From: Betaproteobacteria bacterium GR16-43
Lineage (GTDB): Bacteria > Pseudomonadota > Gammaproteobacteria > Burkholderiales > Usitatibacteraceae
Direction: 5' to 3'
Length of the DNA stretch: 64,000 bases
Assembly: GCA_001953215.1 (NCBI GenBank)
Contig: CP019169.1
Coordinates: 1,240,001-1,304,000, forward strand
Shown: positions 42,736 through 52,800 of the stretch, piece by piece
Numbering within the stretch: position 1 is the first letter of the stretch
Layout: every line of letters starts with the position of its first letter
Made by a program: the position numbers and the translations under genes
Notes under the pieces: model-generated
Database searches by the model: none
What the model saw: the letters and a program-made list of their open reading frames with translations, nothing else
What the model was told of the DNA's origin: nothing

Positions 42736-45700
42736 TGAACGCGTCCGAGCCGATGAACGCACCCGGGCCCCGCCGCCCCTTCCGCCATCGCCGGCCGTGG
42801 ATCTTCCATTCCACGCTGGGCTTCCTTTCGCTCGCGTTCCTCGGCGTGGCCGCGGTGCTGTGGTTCCTCTGCACGACGTCCGGCGCCGCATTCCTGCTCT
42901 CCGGCGCGGGACTGAAGGCCGAGGGACTCGAAGGCAGCCTCGCCACGTCGCTGCGCGCCACGCGTGTGGAATACAAACAGCCGCGCCTCGTGGCCGCGGT
43001 GGAGAAGGCGGAGTTCAACTGGGCTCCGCTCGGCTTGCTGTCCGGGGAGCTACGCATCAAGGACCTCCAGGCCGAGGTGGTCAGCTTCGCAAGTGCACCG
43101 CCCGCCACGAAGGAACGTGCGCAGTTGCCCAAGTCGCTCCAGCCGCCGCTGGACATCCAGATCGAGAAGGCGAACGTGAAGCGCATCGCCATCGGAACGC
43201 TCGGTGCGGGTGGGGTCATCACGCCGCGGATGGAGATTTCCGAGTTCACGCTGCGCTCCGTCGCCGGGCGCAGTGCCTGGCAATTCGAGAACATCCAGGC
43301 GCGCACGCCGGCGGGGCTCGTCGAGGCGAGCGGCTCGATCGGCGCGGTGCAGCCGTTCGCGGTCGACGTGAAGGTCACGCTGAGCGGCGAGCGCGAAGGT
43401 CGCCGCTACCGGGTCGCCGCGGTCGCGAAGGGTACGCTCGCGAAATTCGAAGCGGTGCTGAAGGGCGAGGACGGCGGCATCACGGGTAGCGCCACCGCCT
43501 CCATCGAACCGCTGGAGGACACGCCGGTGAAGCGCATCGTCGGCAAGCTGGCCGGCATCGACGTGAATCTTTTCGCGCCTTCCGCGCCGCACACGCGGCT
43601 CTCGGTGGACCTCGACCTGCGCGGTGGCGCCGACGGTTCCTTCAGCGGTCCGGTGCACGTGGCGAACGCAGACCCCGGCCCGATCGACAAGGACCGCGTC
43701 CCGGTGACCGACGCGAAGGGCGTGATCCGCATCCTCGCGCCGCGCTATGAACTCACGCAGGCGCAGGTCACCGTCGGCAATGCCGGTTCGGCTTCCGGCG
43801 ACATCGCGGTGGACGGCGAGCAGGTGCGCGCGAAGCTGGTGGTGGCGGCGCTCGACCTCGCCGCGTGGCACACGTCCCTGCGTCCGACGAAACTCGCCGG
43901 CGACGTCTCGGCGGACGCGACGCCGAAAGCGCAGCGCTTCGAGGTGAAGCTGACCGAGCCGCGCTTCGAAGTCACGGGGCGCGCGGCGATCGAGAACCAG
44001 CGCCTCACCGTCGAGACCGCGCGCGTGGCCACCGGGGGCTCGAGCGCCACGCTGCAAGGCACGATGGAGCTGAAGGGCAAGCGCGAGCTCGATTTCACCG
44101 CGGCGCTCGAACACCTCGATCCCTCCCGCTTCGCGGATGCGCCGGTGGGCGACCTGAACGGGAAATTCCGCGCGAAGGGCACGGTCACGGGGGGGCTCGC
44201 CGGTGACGCCTCGCTCGAACTGGCGCCGAGCCGCATCGCGGGACTGGCACTCGGCGGCCGCGCGGCGATCTCGGGCGCGGGCAAGCGCGTGACGCGGGCG
44301 GACGTCGACGTGACGCTCGCCGATGCGAAGCTGCAGGCGAAGGGGACGTACGGTGGCTCCGGCGACGCGCTCGACGTGAAGCTCGATGCGCCGGACCTGG
44401 CGCCGATCGCCAAGGCGTTCCAGCGCGAGGCGGCGGGCAAGCTCAACGCGCAGGCCCGCATCACCGGCACGTTCGACGCGCCCGCCGGCACGCTCGAGGC
44501 GGCGGGCGAGAAACTGCGCATCCCGGGGGGCTACGGCGCGGCGAAGTTGAACGCCCGCGTGGAAGTGGGACGGCAGGCCGATGCGCGCGCGGACGGACGC
44601 GTGGAGGTCGCGGGCCTCACGCATGCGGAGAAGGGCGTGGCACGCACGATGGCCGAACGCGCCACGATCACGCTCGCGGGTACGCGTGGGGAGCACCGCG
44701 CGACGCTCGACGTGCAGTTTCCGCCCGAGTCCAACCTCGCCGGCCTGCCCGGACTCACCGCGACCGGCACGCCCGATGTCCTCGACGCCTCGTTGCAACC
44801 GCGGCAGGTGGTGATCGCGCTGGCGGGCGGACTCGTCGAGAAGGCCAAGACACCCACGTGGAAGGGACGGATCGAGTCGCTCGACATCAAGGGCGCGACG
44901 CCGATGCGCCTCGTGTCTCCGGCGCAGCTCACGGTCTCGCGCGAGCTGGTCGAGCTGGGCGGTGCGGTGTTGCGCGGGCAGTTTGGACACGCGGAGTTCG
45001 TCCGCACGCGCTGGACGCCGACGCGCATCGAGGCGAAGGGCACCAGCAAGGGCCTGTTGCTGCGCCCCATCGGCCGGATGCTGAACCTGCCCGCGCGCCT
45101 TCGCACGGGGCTCGTGATGGGGGCCGAATGGGATGTCACCGCGGGCGACACGCTCGACGGCTTCGTGCGCATGAAGCGCGTCGAAGGCGATCTTCGCGTG
45201 GGCGAGCCTTCGGTCGCGTTCGGTGTCGAGCAGTTGAGCCTCGACGTGGAAGCGCAGCGCGGCCGCGTGACGGCCACACTCGCGATGGTGGGCAAGCAGG
45301 CCGGGAGGCTGAACGCGCGCGTCGCGACGACCATCCGCAAGGACGGCGCCGCATGGGCGTTGCCGAAGACGGCGCCGCTCGAAGGCAACGTCGAGGTCGA
45401 CATGGCCACGGTCGCCTGGGCTTCGGAGCTGCTCGGTCCCGACGCGCGCATGGACGGCAAGCTCGCGGCGCGGATTGCGTTGGGCGGCACGTTGTCGGCG
45501 CCGACGTACAAGGGAACCGTGGCGGCCGACGACCTCAGGCTGCACGACTCGTCGATCGGCTTCGAGATCGACGCGGGCCGCGTGGCCATTGCGCTGGACG
45601 AGCACGAACTCGCCATCCAGCGCTTCGAGCTCGAGAGCGCCTGGCGCGTGCCGCCCGATGCCGTGCCGAAGCTCGAGGGTGCGACGATTCCCGCGAAGGG

Positions 45701-46736
45701 CACGATCAAGGCGGAGGGCCGCGTCGACTTCACGGCTCGCAAGGGCGTGATCACGGTGAAGCTCGACGGCTATCCGGTGTCGCAACTTCCCACGCGGTTC
45801 CTCGCCGGCACGGGCGAGGCGAAGCTCGAGGCGGGCGAGGCGGGGCTCTCGCTCGTCGGCAACTTCAAGGCGGACGCGGGCTACATCGGCCTCGGCGCCA
45901 CCGCGTCGCCGCGCGTTTCGGACGACGTGCTCGTCGATCGCGGCGAAGGACTCGAGGAGACCAAGACGCGCGTGAACCTCGACGTGCGGTTCCAGCTGGG
46001 CGACCGCGTCTACTTCGAGGGCCGCGGGCTTTCCACGCGCCTGGGCGGCGAGTTGCGCGTGCGCGGCGACCCGGGCCGCAACCTCGTGGCGAGCGGGCAG
46101 ATCCGCACCCTGCGCGGCAGCTACGACGCATACGGCCAGAAGCTCACCATCGAGCGCGGCGTGCTCACCTTCCAGGGCCCGGTCGACAATCCGCAGTTGA
46201 ACGTGCTCGCGGTGCGCGACGGCTTGCCGGTCGTGGCGGGCGTGGAGATCCTCGGCTCCGTCGGCCGGCCTCAGGTGCGCCTCTACTCGCGCCCCGACGT
46301 GCCCGATTCCGAGAAGCTCGCGTGGCTCGTGCTCGGGCGCGGGCCGAGCGAGGCGGGCGAAGGCGATGCGGCCACGCTCTTCGCCGCGGCCAACGCGCTG
46401 CTGGGCGCCAACAGCGGCAACCGCAAGCTCGTGCGCCAGCTCGGTTTCGACGACGTGAGCATCGGCCGCAGCAACACCGGCGCGCTGGGCGCGATGCCGC
46501 AGAGTTCGATCGCGGGGAAGACCGGTTCGACTTCCGGCAGCGAGACGCTCACGGTCGGCAAGCGGCTCAGCAAGGACCTCTACGTTTCCTACCAGCAGGG
46601 CCTCGCCGACGCGCAGGCCTCGGTCAAGTTCGCCTACCAGATCTCCCGCCGCCTCCAGTTGATCCTCATCGCCGGCGACAAGCCCGGGCTCGATGCGGTC
46701 TACCGCTTCACCTTCGGCCGCGAAGACCGGAAATAG
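42735..46736 (+). CDS. tamB: Translocation and assembly module protein TamB
   Basis: A 1333-aa protein. An N-terminal transmembrane helix (about 26-48, STLGFLSLAFLGVAAVLWFL) precedes a very long series of amphipathic beta repeats typical of AsmA/TamB bridge proteins. The C-terminal TamB (DUF490) domain includes VNLDVRFQLGDRVYFEGRGL, NLVASGQIRTLRGSYDAYGQ and the final LILIAGDKPGLDAVYRFTFG. It spans the periplasm and works with TamA in outer-membrane assembly or lipid transport. It follows tamA with a one-base overlap. Its TAG stop lies in the left arm of an inverted repeat. Confidence 0.95.
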   Translation: MNASEPMNAPGPRRPFRHRRPWIFHSTLGFLSLAFLGVAAVLWFLCTTSGAAFLLSGAGLKAEGLEGSLATSLRATRVEYKQPRLVAAVEKAEFNWAPLGLLSGELRIKDLQAEVVSFASAPPATKERAQLPKSLQPPLDIQIEKANVKRIAIGTLGAGGVITPRMEISEFTLRSVAGRSAWQFENIQARTPAGLVEASGSIGAVQPFAVDVKVTLSGEREGRRYRVAAVAKGTLAKFEAVLKGEDGGITGSATASIEPLEDTPVKRIVGKLAGIDVNLFAPSAPHTRLSVDLDLRGGADGSFSGPVHVANADPGPIDKDRVPVTDAKGVIRILAPRYELTQAQVTVGNAGSASGDIAVDGEQVRAKLVVAALDLAAWHTSLRPTKLAGDVSADATPKAQRFEVKLTEPRFEVTGRAAIENQRLTVETARVATGGSSATLQGTMELKGKRELDFTAALEHLDPSRFADAPVGDLNGKFRAKGTVTGGLAGDASLELAPSRIAGLALGGRAAISGAGKRVTRADVDVTLADAKLQAKGTYGGSGDALDVKLDAPDLAPIAKAFQREAAGKLNAQARITGTFDAPAGTLEAAGEKLRIPGGYGAAKLNARVEVGRQADARADGRVEVAGLTHAEKGVARTMAERATITLAGTRGEHRATLDVQFPPESNLAGLPGLTATGTPDVLDASLQPRQVVIALAGGLVEKAKTPTWKGRIESLDIKGATPMRLVSPAQLTVSRELVELGGAVLRGQFGHAEFVRTRWTPTRIEAKGTSKGLLLRPIGRMLNLPARLRTGLVMGAEWDVTAGDTLDGFVRMKRVEGDLRVGEPSVAFGVEQLSLDVEAQRGRVTATLAMVGKQAGRLNARVATTIRKDGAAWALPKTAPLEGNVEVDMATVAWASELLGPDARMDGKLAARIALGGTLSAPTYKGTVAADDLRLHDSSIGFEIDAGRVAIALDEHELAIQRFELESAWRVPPDAVPKLEGATIPAKGTIKAEGRVDFTARKGVITVKLDGYPVSQLPTRFLAGTGEAKLEAGEAGLSLVGNFKADAGYIGLGATASPRVSDDVLVDRGEGLEETKTRVNLDVRFQLGDRVYFEGRGLSTRLGGELRVRGDPGRNLVASGQIRTLRGSYDAYGQKLTIERGVLTFQGPVDNPQLNVLAVRDGLPVVAGVEILGSVGRPQVRLYSRPDVPDSEKLAWLVLGRGPSEAGEGDAATLFAAANALLGANSGNRKLVRQLGFDDVSIGRSNTGALGAMPQSSIAGKTGSTSGSETLTVGKRLSKDLYVSYQQGLADAQASVKFAYQISRRLQLILIAGDKPGLDAVYRFTFGREDRK

Positions 46737-46812
46737 AAATCGGGGTCAGGGTAGAAATAAATGCCGCGCGTTGCGCAGCACTTATTTCTACCCTGACCCC
46801 GATTTCTATTTC
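46730..46812. repeat. Long inverted repeat between convergent genes, copy 1
   Basis: An 83-base near-perfect palindrome centred on 46771. The outer arms (46730-46759 with 46783-46812) are perfectly complementary; nearer the loop there are two mismatches, which are A-C on the plus transcript but G-U on the minus transcript. Its 69-base core (46737-46805) recurs without change at 63473-63541. The arms supply the TAG stops of both tamB and the facing YdeI-like gene. It resembles a REP/MITE-type dispersed palindrome and could act as a two-way terminator. Confidence 0.85.
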
Positions 46813-47405
46813 TGTTCGTACTTCCAGTGGCGGGACTTGCCTTCGGCGAGCCACTCGAGGGCAGTGGCGAGGCGCGAAGCTCTCGTCTCCTCGCGCTTGG
46901 CCTCGACGATCCACTCCACGTAGTCGTTGCGCTTGCTGTACGGGAAGCCCTCGAACGTGGCGCGCGCCTTGGCGTTCTTCCTCAGCAGCGCGGCGAGGTC
47001 GGGCGGCACGACGACTTTCCGGTCCGGAGCGGGAGGCGGGCGCTTCGGGCCTTTCACGTCGTCGTCGATGAGCTTCCGCGCCTGGCGCACCAGCTTCGCG
47101 AATGCGGCAGTGCTCGGCAGGTCCGACAGGGTCTCGAAGCGCCCGAAGCCGTTGCGGCCTTCGAGCGACGTGTCGCCCCGGCGCAGGAGCGGATGCCAGA
47201 AACCGAACGAGCAGTGCGCCTTGAAGGCGGACATGCCCGCGAGCAGCTTTCCGTCGTGGAGGAAGGTGGGCGCGCTCCAGCGGATCGACTCCTCCACGTC
47301 CGGCAAGCTCGCATGCACGCGCTTGCGAAGCTCCTTCAGGATCGGCTTCGCGAAGTCTCCGGAGGCCGCGATGTAGGCATCGACGCGCGCGTCCTTCCTT
47401 CCCAT
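46806..47405 (-). CDS. YdeI/OmdA-like protein with DUF1801-type domain
   Basis: A 199-aa protein. The N-terminal half is a DUF1801-like fold (ILKELRKRVHASLPDVEESI, RWSAPTFLHDGKLLAGMSAF, FKAHCSFGFWHPLL). The C-terminal half is the YdeI/OmpD-associated helical domain (VPPDLAALLRKNAKARATFE, YSKRNDYVEWIVEAKREETR). Biochemical function is not known. The ATG at 47405 lies five bases after the Bug gene stop; longer readings upstream overlap that gene. The stop codon is inside the inverted repeat. Confidence 0.85.
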   Translation of the reverse strand: MGRKDARVDAYIAASGDFAKPILKELRKRVHASLPDVEESIRWSAPTFLHDGKLLAGMSAFKAHCSFGFWHPLLRRGDTSLEGRNGFGRFETLSDLPSTAAFAKLVRQARKLIDDDVKGPKRPPPAPDRKVVVPPDLAALLRKNAKARATFEGFPYSKRNDYVEWIVEAKREETRASRLATALEWLAEGKSRHWKYEQK

Positions 47406-47409
47406 CGGC

Positions 47410-48372
47410 TTACTCCGCCTTGATGCCGGCGGCCTTGATGATCGGCCACCACTTGTCGATCTCGGCCTTGTGGAACGCGGCAAGGCCTTCGGGCGACTGC
47501 TGCTCGCGCGAGGCGATGTCGAGCCCCAGGTCGGCGAAGCGCTTCTGCACGGCCGGATCCGCGAGCGCCTGGACCATCGACGCGTTCAACTTCGCGACCA
47601 CGTCCTTCGGCGTACCCTTCGGCGCGAAGAACCCGAACCAACCCGAGACGTAGAGGCCTTTCACGCCGCCTTCATCGGCGGTCGGAACGTCCGGCACGAC
47701 GGCCGATCGCACAGGCGACATGTTCGCGAACGCCTTGATCGCCCCGGCGCGCACCTGCGGCAACGCGGCCGCGGCCTGCACCACGAGGAGGTCGATGTGG
47801 CCCGCGATGAGGTCCTGCATCGCCGGCCCCGCGCCCTTGTACGGCACGAGCAGCACGCTGGTCCCGGTCAACTGCTGCAGCAACACGGCCGAGGTCTGCG
47901 CGGCTGCGTTCTGGTTGGCGAAGTTCGTCTTCCCCGGGTTCGCCTTCATCCACGCGACCAGGCCCTTCAGGTCCTCGGCGGGAAGCGTCTTGCGCCCGAG
48001 GATCAACTGCGGGTTGATCGACAGCAGGCCGACCGGCTCGAAGTCCTTCTGCAGGTCGTACGCGAGGGGATAGACCACGCCGTTGGCGACGTGCGTGTCC
48101 CACTGGCCGATGTCGATCGTGTAGCCGTCGGGCGCCGCCCGGGCCACGCGCCCGACCGCGATCGATCCCCCGGCACCCCCGACGTTTTCCACGACGACCG
48201 TCTGGCCCAGCGTGACGCGCATGCGCTCGGCCATGATGCGCGCGATGGCATCGGTCGATCCTCCCGGCGGGAAGGGCACGACGAGCGTGATGTTGCGCGA
48301 GGGGAAGGGCTGCGGTTGCGCCCACGAAAGGCAGGCGTACAGCGACAACGCGATCGCAACGACGAGTTTCAT
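47410..48372 (-). CDS. Bug-family tripartite tricarboxylate transporter substrate-binding protein
   Basis: A 320-aa periplasmic solute-binding protein. It has a signal peptide (KLVVAIALSLYACLSWA) and the Bug-family pattern ITLVVPFPPGGSTDAIARIM, VENVGGAGGSIAVGRVARA, PDGYTI, then VPYKGAGPAMQDLIAGHIDL. These proteins bind carboxylates or other small acids for TctAB-type permeases, and are greatly expanded as orphans in betaproteobacteria. No TctA/TctB is encoded here, so it is an orphan. The ligand cannot be predicted. Confidence 0.93.
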   Translation of the reverse strand: MKLVVAIALSLYACLSWAQPQPFPSRNITLVVPFPPGGSTDAIARIMAERMRVTLGQTVVVENVGGAGGSIAVGRVARAAPDGYTIDIGQWDTHVANGVVYPLAYDLQKDFEPVGLLSINPQLILGRKTLPAEDLKGLVAWMKANPGKTNFANQNAAAQTSAVLLQQLTGTSVLLVPYKGAGPAMQDLIAGHIDLLVVQAAAALPQVRAGAIKAFANMSPVRSAVVPDVPTADEGGVKGLYVSGWFGFFAPKGTPKDVVAKLNASMVQALADPAVQKRFADLGLDIASREQQSPEGLAAFHKAEIDKWWPIIKAAGIKAE

Positions 48373-48379
48373 GGATCCT

Positions 48380-51235
48380 TTATCCGCAAACCCCGGTCCA
48401 TCCGCAAGCGCTGCAGAAGTCGCAGCCGTCTTTACGGATCACGGTGTAGTTGCCGCATTCCCGGCAGAGCGCGCCGCGCATCACCGCGGGCTCGTCCTCG
48501 GCGCGCGGCGCCTGCAGGATGCCCATCTCGCGCACCGGATAGCCGCGTTCGTCGAGGATGCCCAGCATCGCGTAGCGATGGACCACGAGGCGCGCGAGGT
48601 ACGCCACCGTCGAGGGCCAGTTCTGCTGCCGGCGCTCGCCCGGCACGAAGGCCATGAAATCGCCGAGCGGCTCGGAGTAGTCGAGGAGCTTGCGCAGCTT
48701 CATGCCGATCCACGCCGGATCGACCACGCGCATGTCGAGCGAGAGGATGCGCATCAGGCCGTCGAGCGCGCGCGGATAGTGGCCCGAAAGCCAGATCGAG
48801 TACGGGCGCGTCGTGCCGTCCGGGAGCTGCGTCTCCTTCAATCCCAGCACGAACTCGTCGCCGGAAGCCGGGTTGGTGATGTCGACCGTCCACGAGAGCG
48901 TGCCTTCGGTTCCGGTGCGCGGCTCTTCCACGCTGAACATCGCGTCGAGCACGGGCGTCGGACCCTGGCCGTCGAAGGCCTTCATCTTTTCGCAGCGCCA
49001 GCGCACCACCTGCGCCATCGCGGAGACCACGCCCGGCACGCGCTTCACTTCGCCGTGCGGCGGCAGGCGCATGTCGAACGCGTCATCGCCAACCGTCTGC
49101 GCGAGCACATCGAGCTTGGCCTTCAGCCACGCGCGATCGTTGGCGCGCATGTCCATCGAGAGCGTCTTCGCGACCGCGCCCAATCCGCGCGGCTGCTCGG
49201 CGCCGTTGGTCCACACCTCGAACGGGAAGGCGCGGCCATCGTCGCCCTCCACGTGGCCCACGAAGAGCGCGAAGCGGCCGAAGGGCGATTCCACGAGGTA
49301 CGTCCACGCCGGATTGCCCTCGGGCAACTCGGGGCGTCCGGGCCAGCGCAGGCTCGAGAGCACGGGCTCGGGCAGCGACTTGATCGCGAGGCGGCGGTTG
49401 GCCCCGTCGGGCGACGCCTCGTCTTTCGCGGGTGCCGTGCCGGAGACGCTCAACACCGAACCCAGCACATTGTTCGGCCGGTACGTAGCGAGACCCTTCA
49501 GCCCCGACTTCCACGCCGACAGGTACAGGTTCTCGAATTCCGAATACGGGTAGTCCTCGGGGACGTTCACCGTCTTCGAGATGCTCGTGTCGATGAACGG
49601 CGCCACCGCGGCGACCATGTCCTTGTGCGACTCCGCGGAGATCTGCAGCGCGGTCACGAAATACGGCGGCAGCTGCGACACATCGCCGTGCATCGCGCGA
49701 TACAGGCGCCAGGCGTGATCCTCGACGCGGAACTCCTTCATCGTGCCGTCGGGCATGCGCTTCTTGCGCGTGTACGCCCAGGAGAACGGCGGCTCGATGC
49801 CGTTGGATGCGTTGTCGGCGAAGGCGAGGCTGATGGTGCCGGTGGGCGCGATCGCGAGCAGGTGCGAGTTGCGCAGGCCCACCTTGCGGATCCGCTCCTT
49901 CAGCGCCGTGGGCAGGCGCGAGGCGAACGTGCCCCCGGACAGGAAGAGATCGGCATTGAACATCGGAAACGCGCCACGCTCCGCCGCGAGGTCGGCCGAG
50001 GCTTCATAGGCACGATCGCGCATGAAGCGCGTGATCTCCGCCGCCGCCTCGCGGGCTTCGCTCGTGTCGTAACGCAGCCGGAGCATCAGCAACGCATCAC
50101 CGAGTCCCGTGAACCCCAGCCCGAGGCGGCGCTTGGCCATCGCCTCCTCGCGCTGCGCCTCGAGCGGCCAGACGGTGGCCTCGAGCACGTCGTCGAGCAT
50201 GCGCACGGCCGTCCTCACCGTCTCGCCGAATGCGATGTAGTCGAATTTCGATTCGGCGCTGAACGCGGCGATCACGAATCGCGTGAGGTCGATCGATCCG
50301 AGGCAGCAACAACCGTAGCTGGGCAGGAATTCCTCCGCGCACGGATTGCAAGCTTCGAGGTGCTCGCAATAGTTCAGGTTGTTGTCGCGGTTCGCATGGT
50401 CGAGGAAGAGCACGCCCGGCTCCGCATGGTCATACGTCGAGCGCATGACCTGCTCCCACAACTCGCGCGCCGGCACCTTGCGATAGACCCACATCCCGTC
50501 GCCGCGCCGGTAGGCCCCGGCCTCGACGATCGACCGTGCAGGCTCGGCGCGGTGCACCAGCTCCACGTCGCCGCCGGCTTCCACCGCGCGCATGAACTCG
50601 TCCGTGACGCCCACCGAGATGTTGAAATTCGCGAGGTCGCCTTCATCTTTGGCGTGTATGAATTCCTCGATGTCCGGATGGTCGCAGCGCAATACACCCA
50701 TCTGGGCCCCGCGCCGGGCGCCGGCGGATTCCACCGTTTCGCACGAGCGGTCGAACACGCGCATGTACGAGACCGGCCCGCTGGCCCGCGAGTTGGTGCC
50801 GCGCACCAGCGCCCCGGACGGACGGATCGAGGAGAAGTCGTAGCCCACGCCGCCGCCGCGGCGCATCGTCTCGGCCGCTTCGGCGAGCGCGGTGTAGATG
50901 CCGGGCTTGCCGTCCACGAGCTCGGTGATCGAATCGCCGACGGGCTGCACGAAGCAGTTGATGAGCGTGGCGGTGAGCGAAGTGCCGGCGGCGGAGTTGA
51001 TGCGCCCCGCGGGAATGAAGCCGCGCTCCTGCGCCTCGAGGAAGCGCGCTTCCCACGCGGAGCGTTCGCCCTCGGGCTCGACCGCGGCGAGGGCCTGGGC
51101 CACGCGCAGGCGCACTTCGCGCACGGTGGTCTCGGCGCCCTTGGCGTATTTTTCGAGCAGCACCTCGCGCGAGATCTCCTGCGCGGGGAGGGTCCCGGGA
51201 TTGTTGGGGCTGGTGGGGCGGAGCGTCTGTACCAT
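48380..51235 (-). CDS. nrdJ: Adenosylcobalamin-dependent ribonucleotide reductase (class II)
   Basis: A 951-aa enzyme. The N-terminal region has [20 protein letters not shown] with the first redox Cys (LINCFVQP). The radical-site region has [19 protein letters not shown] near residue 296, and later [20 protein letters not shown]. The last 30 residues carry two CxxC pairs (CRECG, CSACG), a zinc-ribbon-like end common in class II enzymes. It makes deoxyribonucleotides with B12 and needs no oxygen. The start MVQTLRP was chosen because an earlier in-frame ATG would overlap msrA's start. It is divergent from msrA with 61 bases between. Confidence 0.93.
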   Translation of the reverse strand: MVQTLRPTSPNNPGTLPAQEISREVLLEKYAKGAETTVREVRLRVAQALAAVEPEGERSAWEARFLEAQERGFIPAGRINSAAGTSLTATLINCFVQPVGDSITELVDGKPGIYTALAEAAETMRRGGGVGYDFSSIRPSGALVRGTNSRASGPVSYMRVFDRSCETVESAGARRGAQMGVLRCDHPDIEEFIHAKDEGDLANFNISVGVTDEFMRAVEAGGDVELVHRAEPARSIVEAGAYRRGDGMWVYRKVPARELWEQVMRSTYDHAEPGVLFLDHANRDNNLNYCEHLEACNPCAEEFLPSYGCCCLGSIDLTRFVIAAFSAESKFDYIAFGETVRTAVRMLDDVLEATVWPLEAQREEAMAKRRLGLGFTGLGDALLMLRLRYDTSEAREAAAEITRFMRDRAYEASADLAAERGAFPMFNADLFLSGGTFASRLPTALKERIRKVGLRNSHLLAIAPTGTISLAFADNASNGIEPPFSWAYTRKKRMPDGTMKEFRVEDHAWRLYRAMHGDVSQLPPYFVTALQISAESHKDMVAAVAPFIDTSISKTVNVPEDYPYSEFENLYLSAWKSGLKGLATYRPNNVLGSVLSVSGTAPAKDEASPDGANRRLAIKSLPEPVLSSLRWPGRPELPEGNPAWTYLVESPFGRFALFVGHVEGDDGRAFPFEVWTNGAEQPRGLGAVAKTLSMDMRANDRAWLKAKLDVLAQTVGDDAFDMRLPPHGEVKRVPGVVSAMAQVVRWRCEKMKAFDGQGPTPVLDAMFSVEEPRTGTEGTLSWTVDITNPASGDEFVLGLKETQLPDGTTRPYSIWLSGHYPRALDGLMRILSLDMRVVDPAWIGMKLRKLLDYSEPLGDFMAFVPGERRQQNWPSTVAYLARLVVHRYAMLGILDERGYPVREMGILQAPRAEDEPAVMRGALCRECGNYTVIRKDGCDFCSACGWTGVCG

Positions 51236-51296
51236 CGTCAGGAACCTGTTTCGACACCGACCAAGTGTGTAAGTTTGAACCCAAAAAGGAGTTCGC

Positions 51297-51836
51297 ATGG
51301 CACGGGAAATCGCAACGCTGGCCGGGGGCTGCTTCTGGTGCCTCGAGGCCGTCTACGACCAGCTGAAGGGCGTGGAGTCGGTCGAATCCGGCTACATGGG
51401 GGGCAAGACCGCCAATCCCACCTACGCGGAAGTCTGCAGCGGCCGTTCGGGCCACGCCGAGGTCGTCCAGCTCACGTACGACCCCGACGAAGTGACGTTC
51501 CGGGACCTGCTGGCCGTCTTCTTCACCATCCATGATCCCACCACCCTGAACCGCCAGGGCAACGACGTCGGAACCCAGTACCGCTCGGCGATCTTCTACC
51601 ACTCCGACGACCAGAAGCGCGACGCCGAAGAGGTCATCGCGAAGCTCACGAAGGAACGCCTCTGGAACAACCCGATCGTGACGGAAATCGCCCCGGCGGC
51701 CCTCTTCACGAAGGCGGAGGAAGAGCACCAGGAGTACTACGAGCGCGTGGGCAACGCGAACCCCTACTGCGCCTTCGTCGTGGAGCCGAAAGTCGCCAAG
51801 TTCCGCAAGGCGTACTTCGACCGCCTCAAGAAGTAG
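51297..51836 (+). CDS. msrA: Peptide methionine sulfoxide reductase MsrA
   Basis: A 179-aa MsrA with the catalytic GGCFWCLEA (Cys12), [46 protein letters not shown] and AEEEHQEYY motifs. It reduces S-methionine sulfoxide in damaged proteins using thioredoxin. The length is standard for a cytoplasmic, single-domain form. The ATG has an AAGGAG site 5 bases upstream. Confidence 0.97.
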   Translation: MAREIATLAGGCFWCLEAVYDQLKGVESVESGYMGGKTANPTYAEVCSGRSGHAEVVQLTYDPDEVTFRDLLAVFFTIHDPTTLNRQGNDVGTQYRSAIFYHSDDQKRDAEEVIAKLTKERLWNNPIVTEIAPAALFTKAEEEHQEYYERVGNANPYCAFVVEPKVAKFRKAYFDRLKK

Positions 51837-51895
51837 CCTTCGTGGCAAAATTCCCCCTCGGCGTGGCAGGGAGCCCGCCGTCTTCCGGGGAATCC

Positions 51896-52786
51896 ATGCA
51901 AGACCAGGAACTGCCGCAGGGCTGCGTACTCTTCGCCGACGTGAGCGGGAGCACCAAGCTCTACGAGGCCGTGGGCGACAAGGCGGCCCACGCCGCCATC
52001 GAGAACTGCGTGCTGCTGTTCGGCGCCGTCACGGCCCGCAACGCCGGGCGCGTCATCAAGACCATCGGCGACGAGGTGATGTCGGTCTTTCCGGATGCCT
52101 CCGCCGGCGGCCGCTCGGCCATCGAGATGCAGCGCGAGCTGGAGCAGATGGCGCCGGTCGGCAACCTGCGCATGGGCGCGCGCGTGGGCCTGCACTTCGG
52201 CCCGCTGATCGAGCGCGACGGCGACGTCTTCGGCGACACGGTGAACCTCGCCGCGCGCCTCACGGAGATGGCCTCGCGCGGGCAGATCATCACGTCGCTG
52301 GAAACGGTCGAGCTCTTCGAGCCGCTGATCAAGATGGATTGCCGCCGGCTCTACTCCATCCCGGTGAAGGGCAAGGAGAAGGAAGTCGCGATCTGCGAGA
52401 TCCTCTGGTCCGAGACCGACGAAGTCACCACGCTCGCCGCGCAGCGCTCGCACAAGCCCGTGACGCCGGTGAACCTGAAGCTCACGTACCGCGATCGCAC
52501 GATCCTCCTGCCGAAGGAGCGCCGGTCCCTCGTGCTTGGCCGCGATGCCACGGCCGACCTCGTGATCGCCGACAAGATGGCCTCGCGCGCGCATTGCTCC
52601 ATCGAGCTGCGCGGGGAGAAATTCATCATCTCCGACCGCAGCGCCAACGGCACGTGGGTCGAGATCGAGGGCGATCGGCCGCTCGTGCTGCGCCGCGAGG
52701 AAGCGCTGCTGCGCGGCAAAGGTTTCATCACCCTCGGACAGCCGCGCGAGACGGCCACCGAGATCGTCGAGTACTCCTGCGAATAA
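51896..52786 (+). CDS. Class III adenylate/guanylate cyclase domain fused to FHA domain
   Basis: A 296-aa protein. Residues about 8-170 are a class III cyclase-like domain: CVLFADVSGSTKLYEAVGD with the first metal Asp, IKTIGDEVMSVFP with the second, and DVFGDTVNLAARLTE. Residues about 205-275 are an FHA domain (SLVLGRDATADLVIADKMAS, RAHCSIEL, ISDRSANGTWVEI) that should bind phosphothreonine. The pairing suggests a switch read out by Ser/Thr kinases, one of which is encoded 5 kb away (inference). A GTG at 51842 could add 18 residues; the ATG was chosen because GGGGAA precedes it and the conserved domain starts there. Confidence 0.85.
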   Translation: MQDQELPQGCVLFADVSGSTKLYEAVGDKAAHAAIENCVLLFGAVTARNAGRVIKTIGDEVMSVFPDASAGGRSAIEMQRELEQMAPVGNLRMGARVGLHFGPLIERDGDVFGDTVNLAARLTEMASRGQIITSLETVELFEPLIKMDCRRLYSIPVKGKEKEVAICEILWSETDEVTTLAAQRSHKPVTPVNLKLTYRDRTILLPKERRSLVLGRDATADLVIADKMASRAHCSIELRGEKFIISDRSANGTWVEIEGDRPLVLRREEALLRGKGFITLGQPRETATEIVEYSCE

Positions 52787-52800
52787 AAGGGCGCGCACCC

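Noticed and set aside
51236-51296. Cobalamin riboswitch before the B12-dependent reductase
   Set aside because: Only 61 bases separate nrdJ from msrA, too short for a cobalamin riboswitch, and no B12-box-like sequence was seen.
48212-51535. 1107-codon plus-strand frame opposite the ribonucleotide reductase
   Set aside because: Antisense to a strongly conserved enzyme; no conserved motif.
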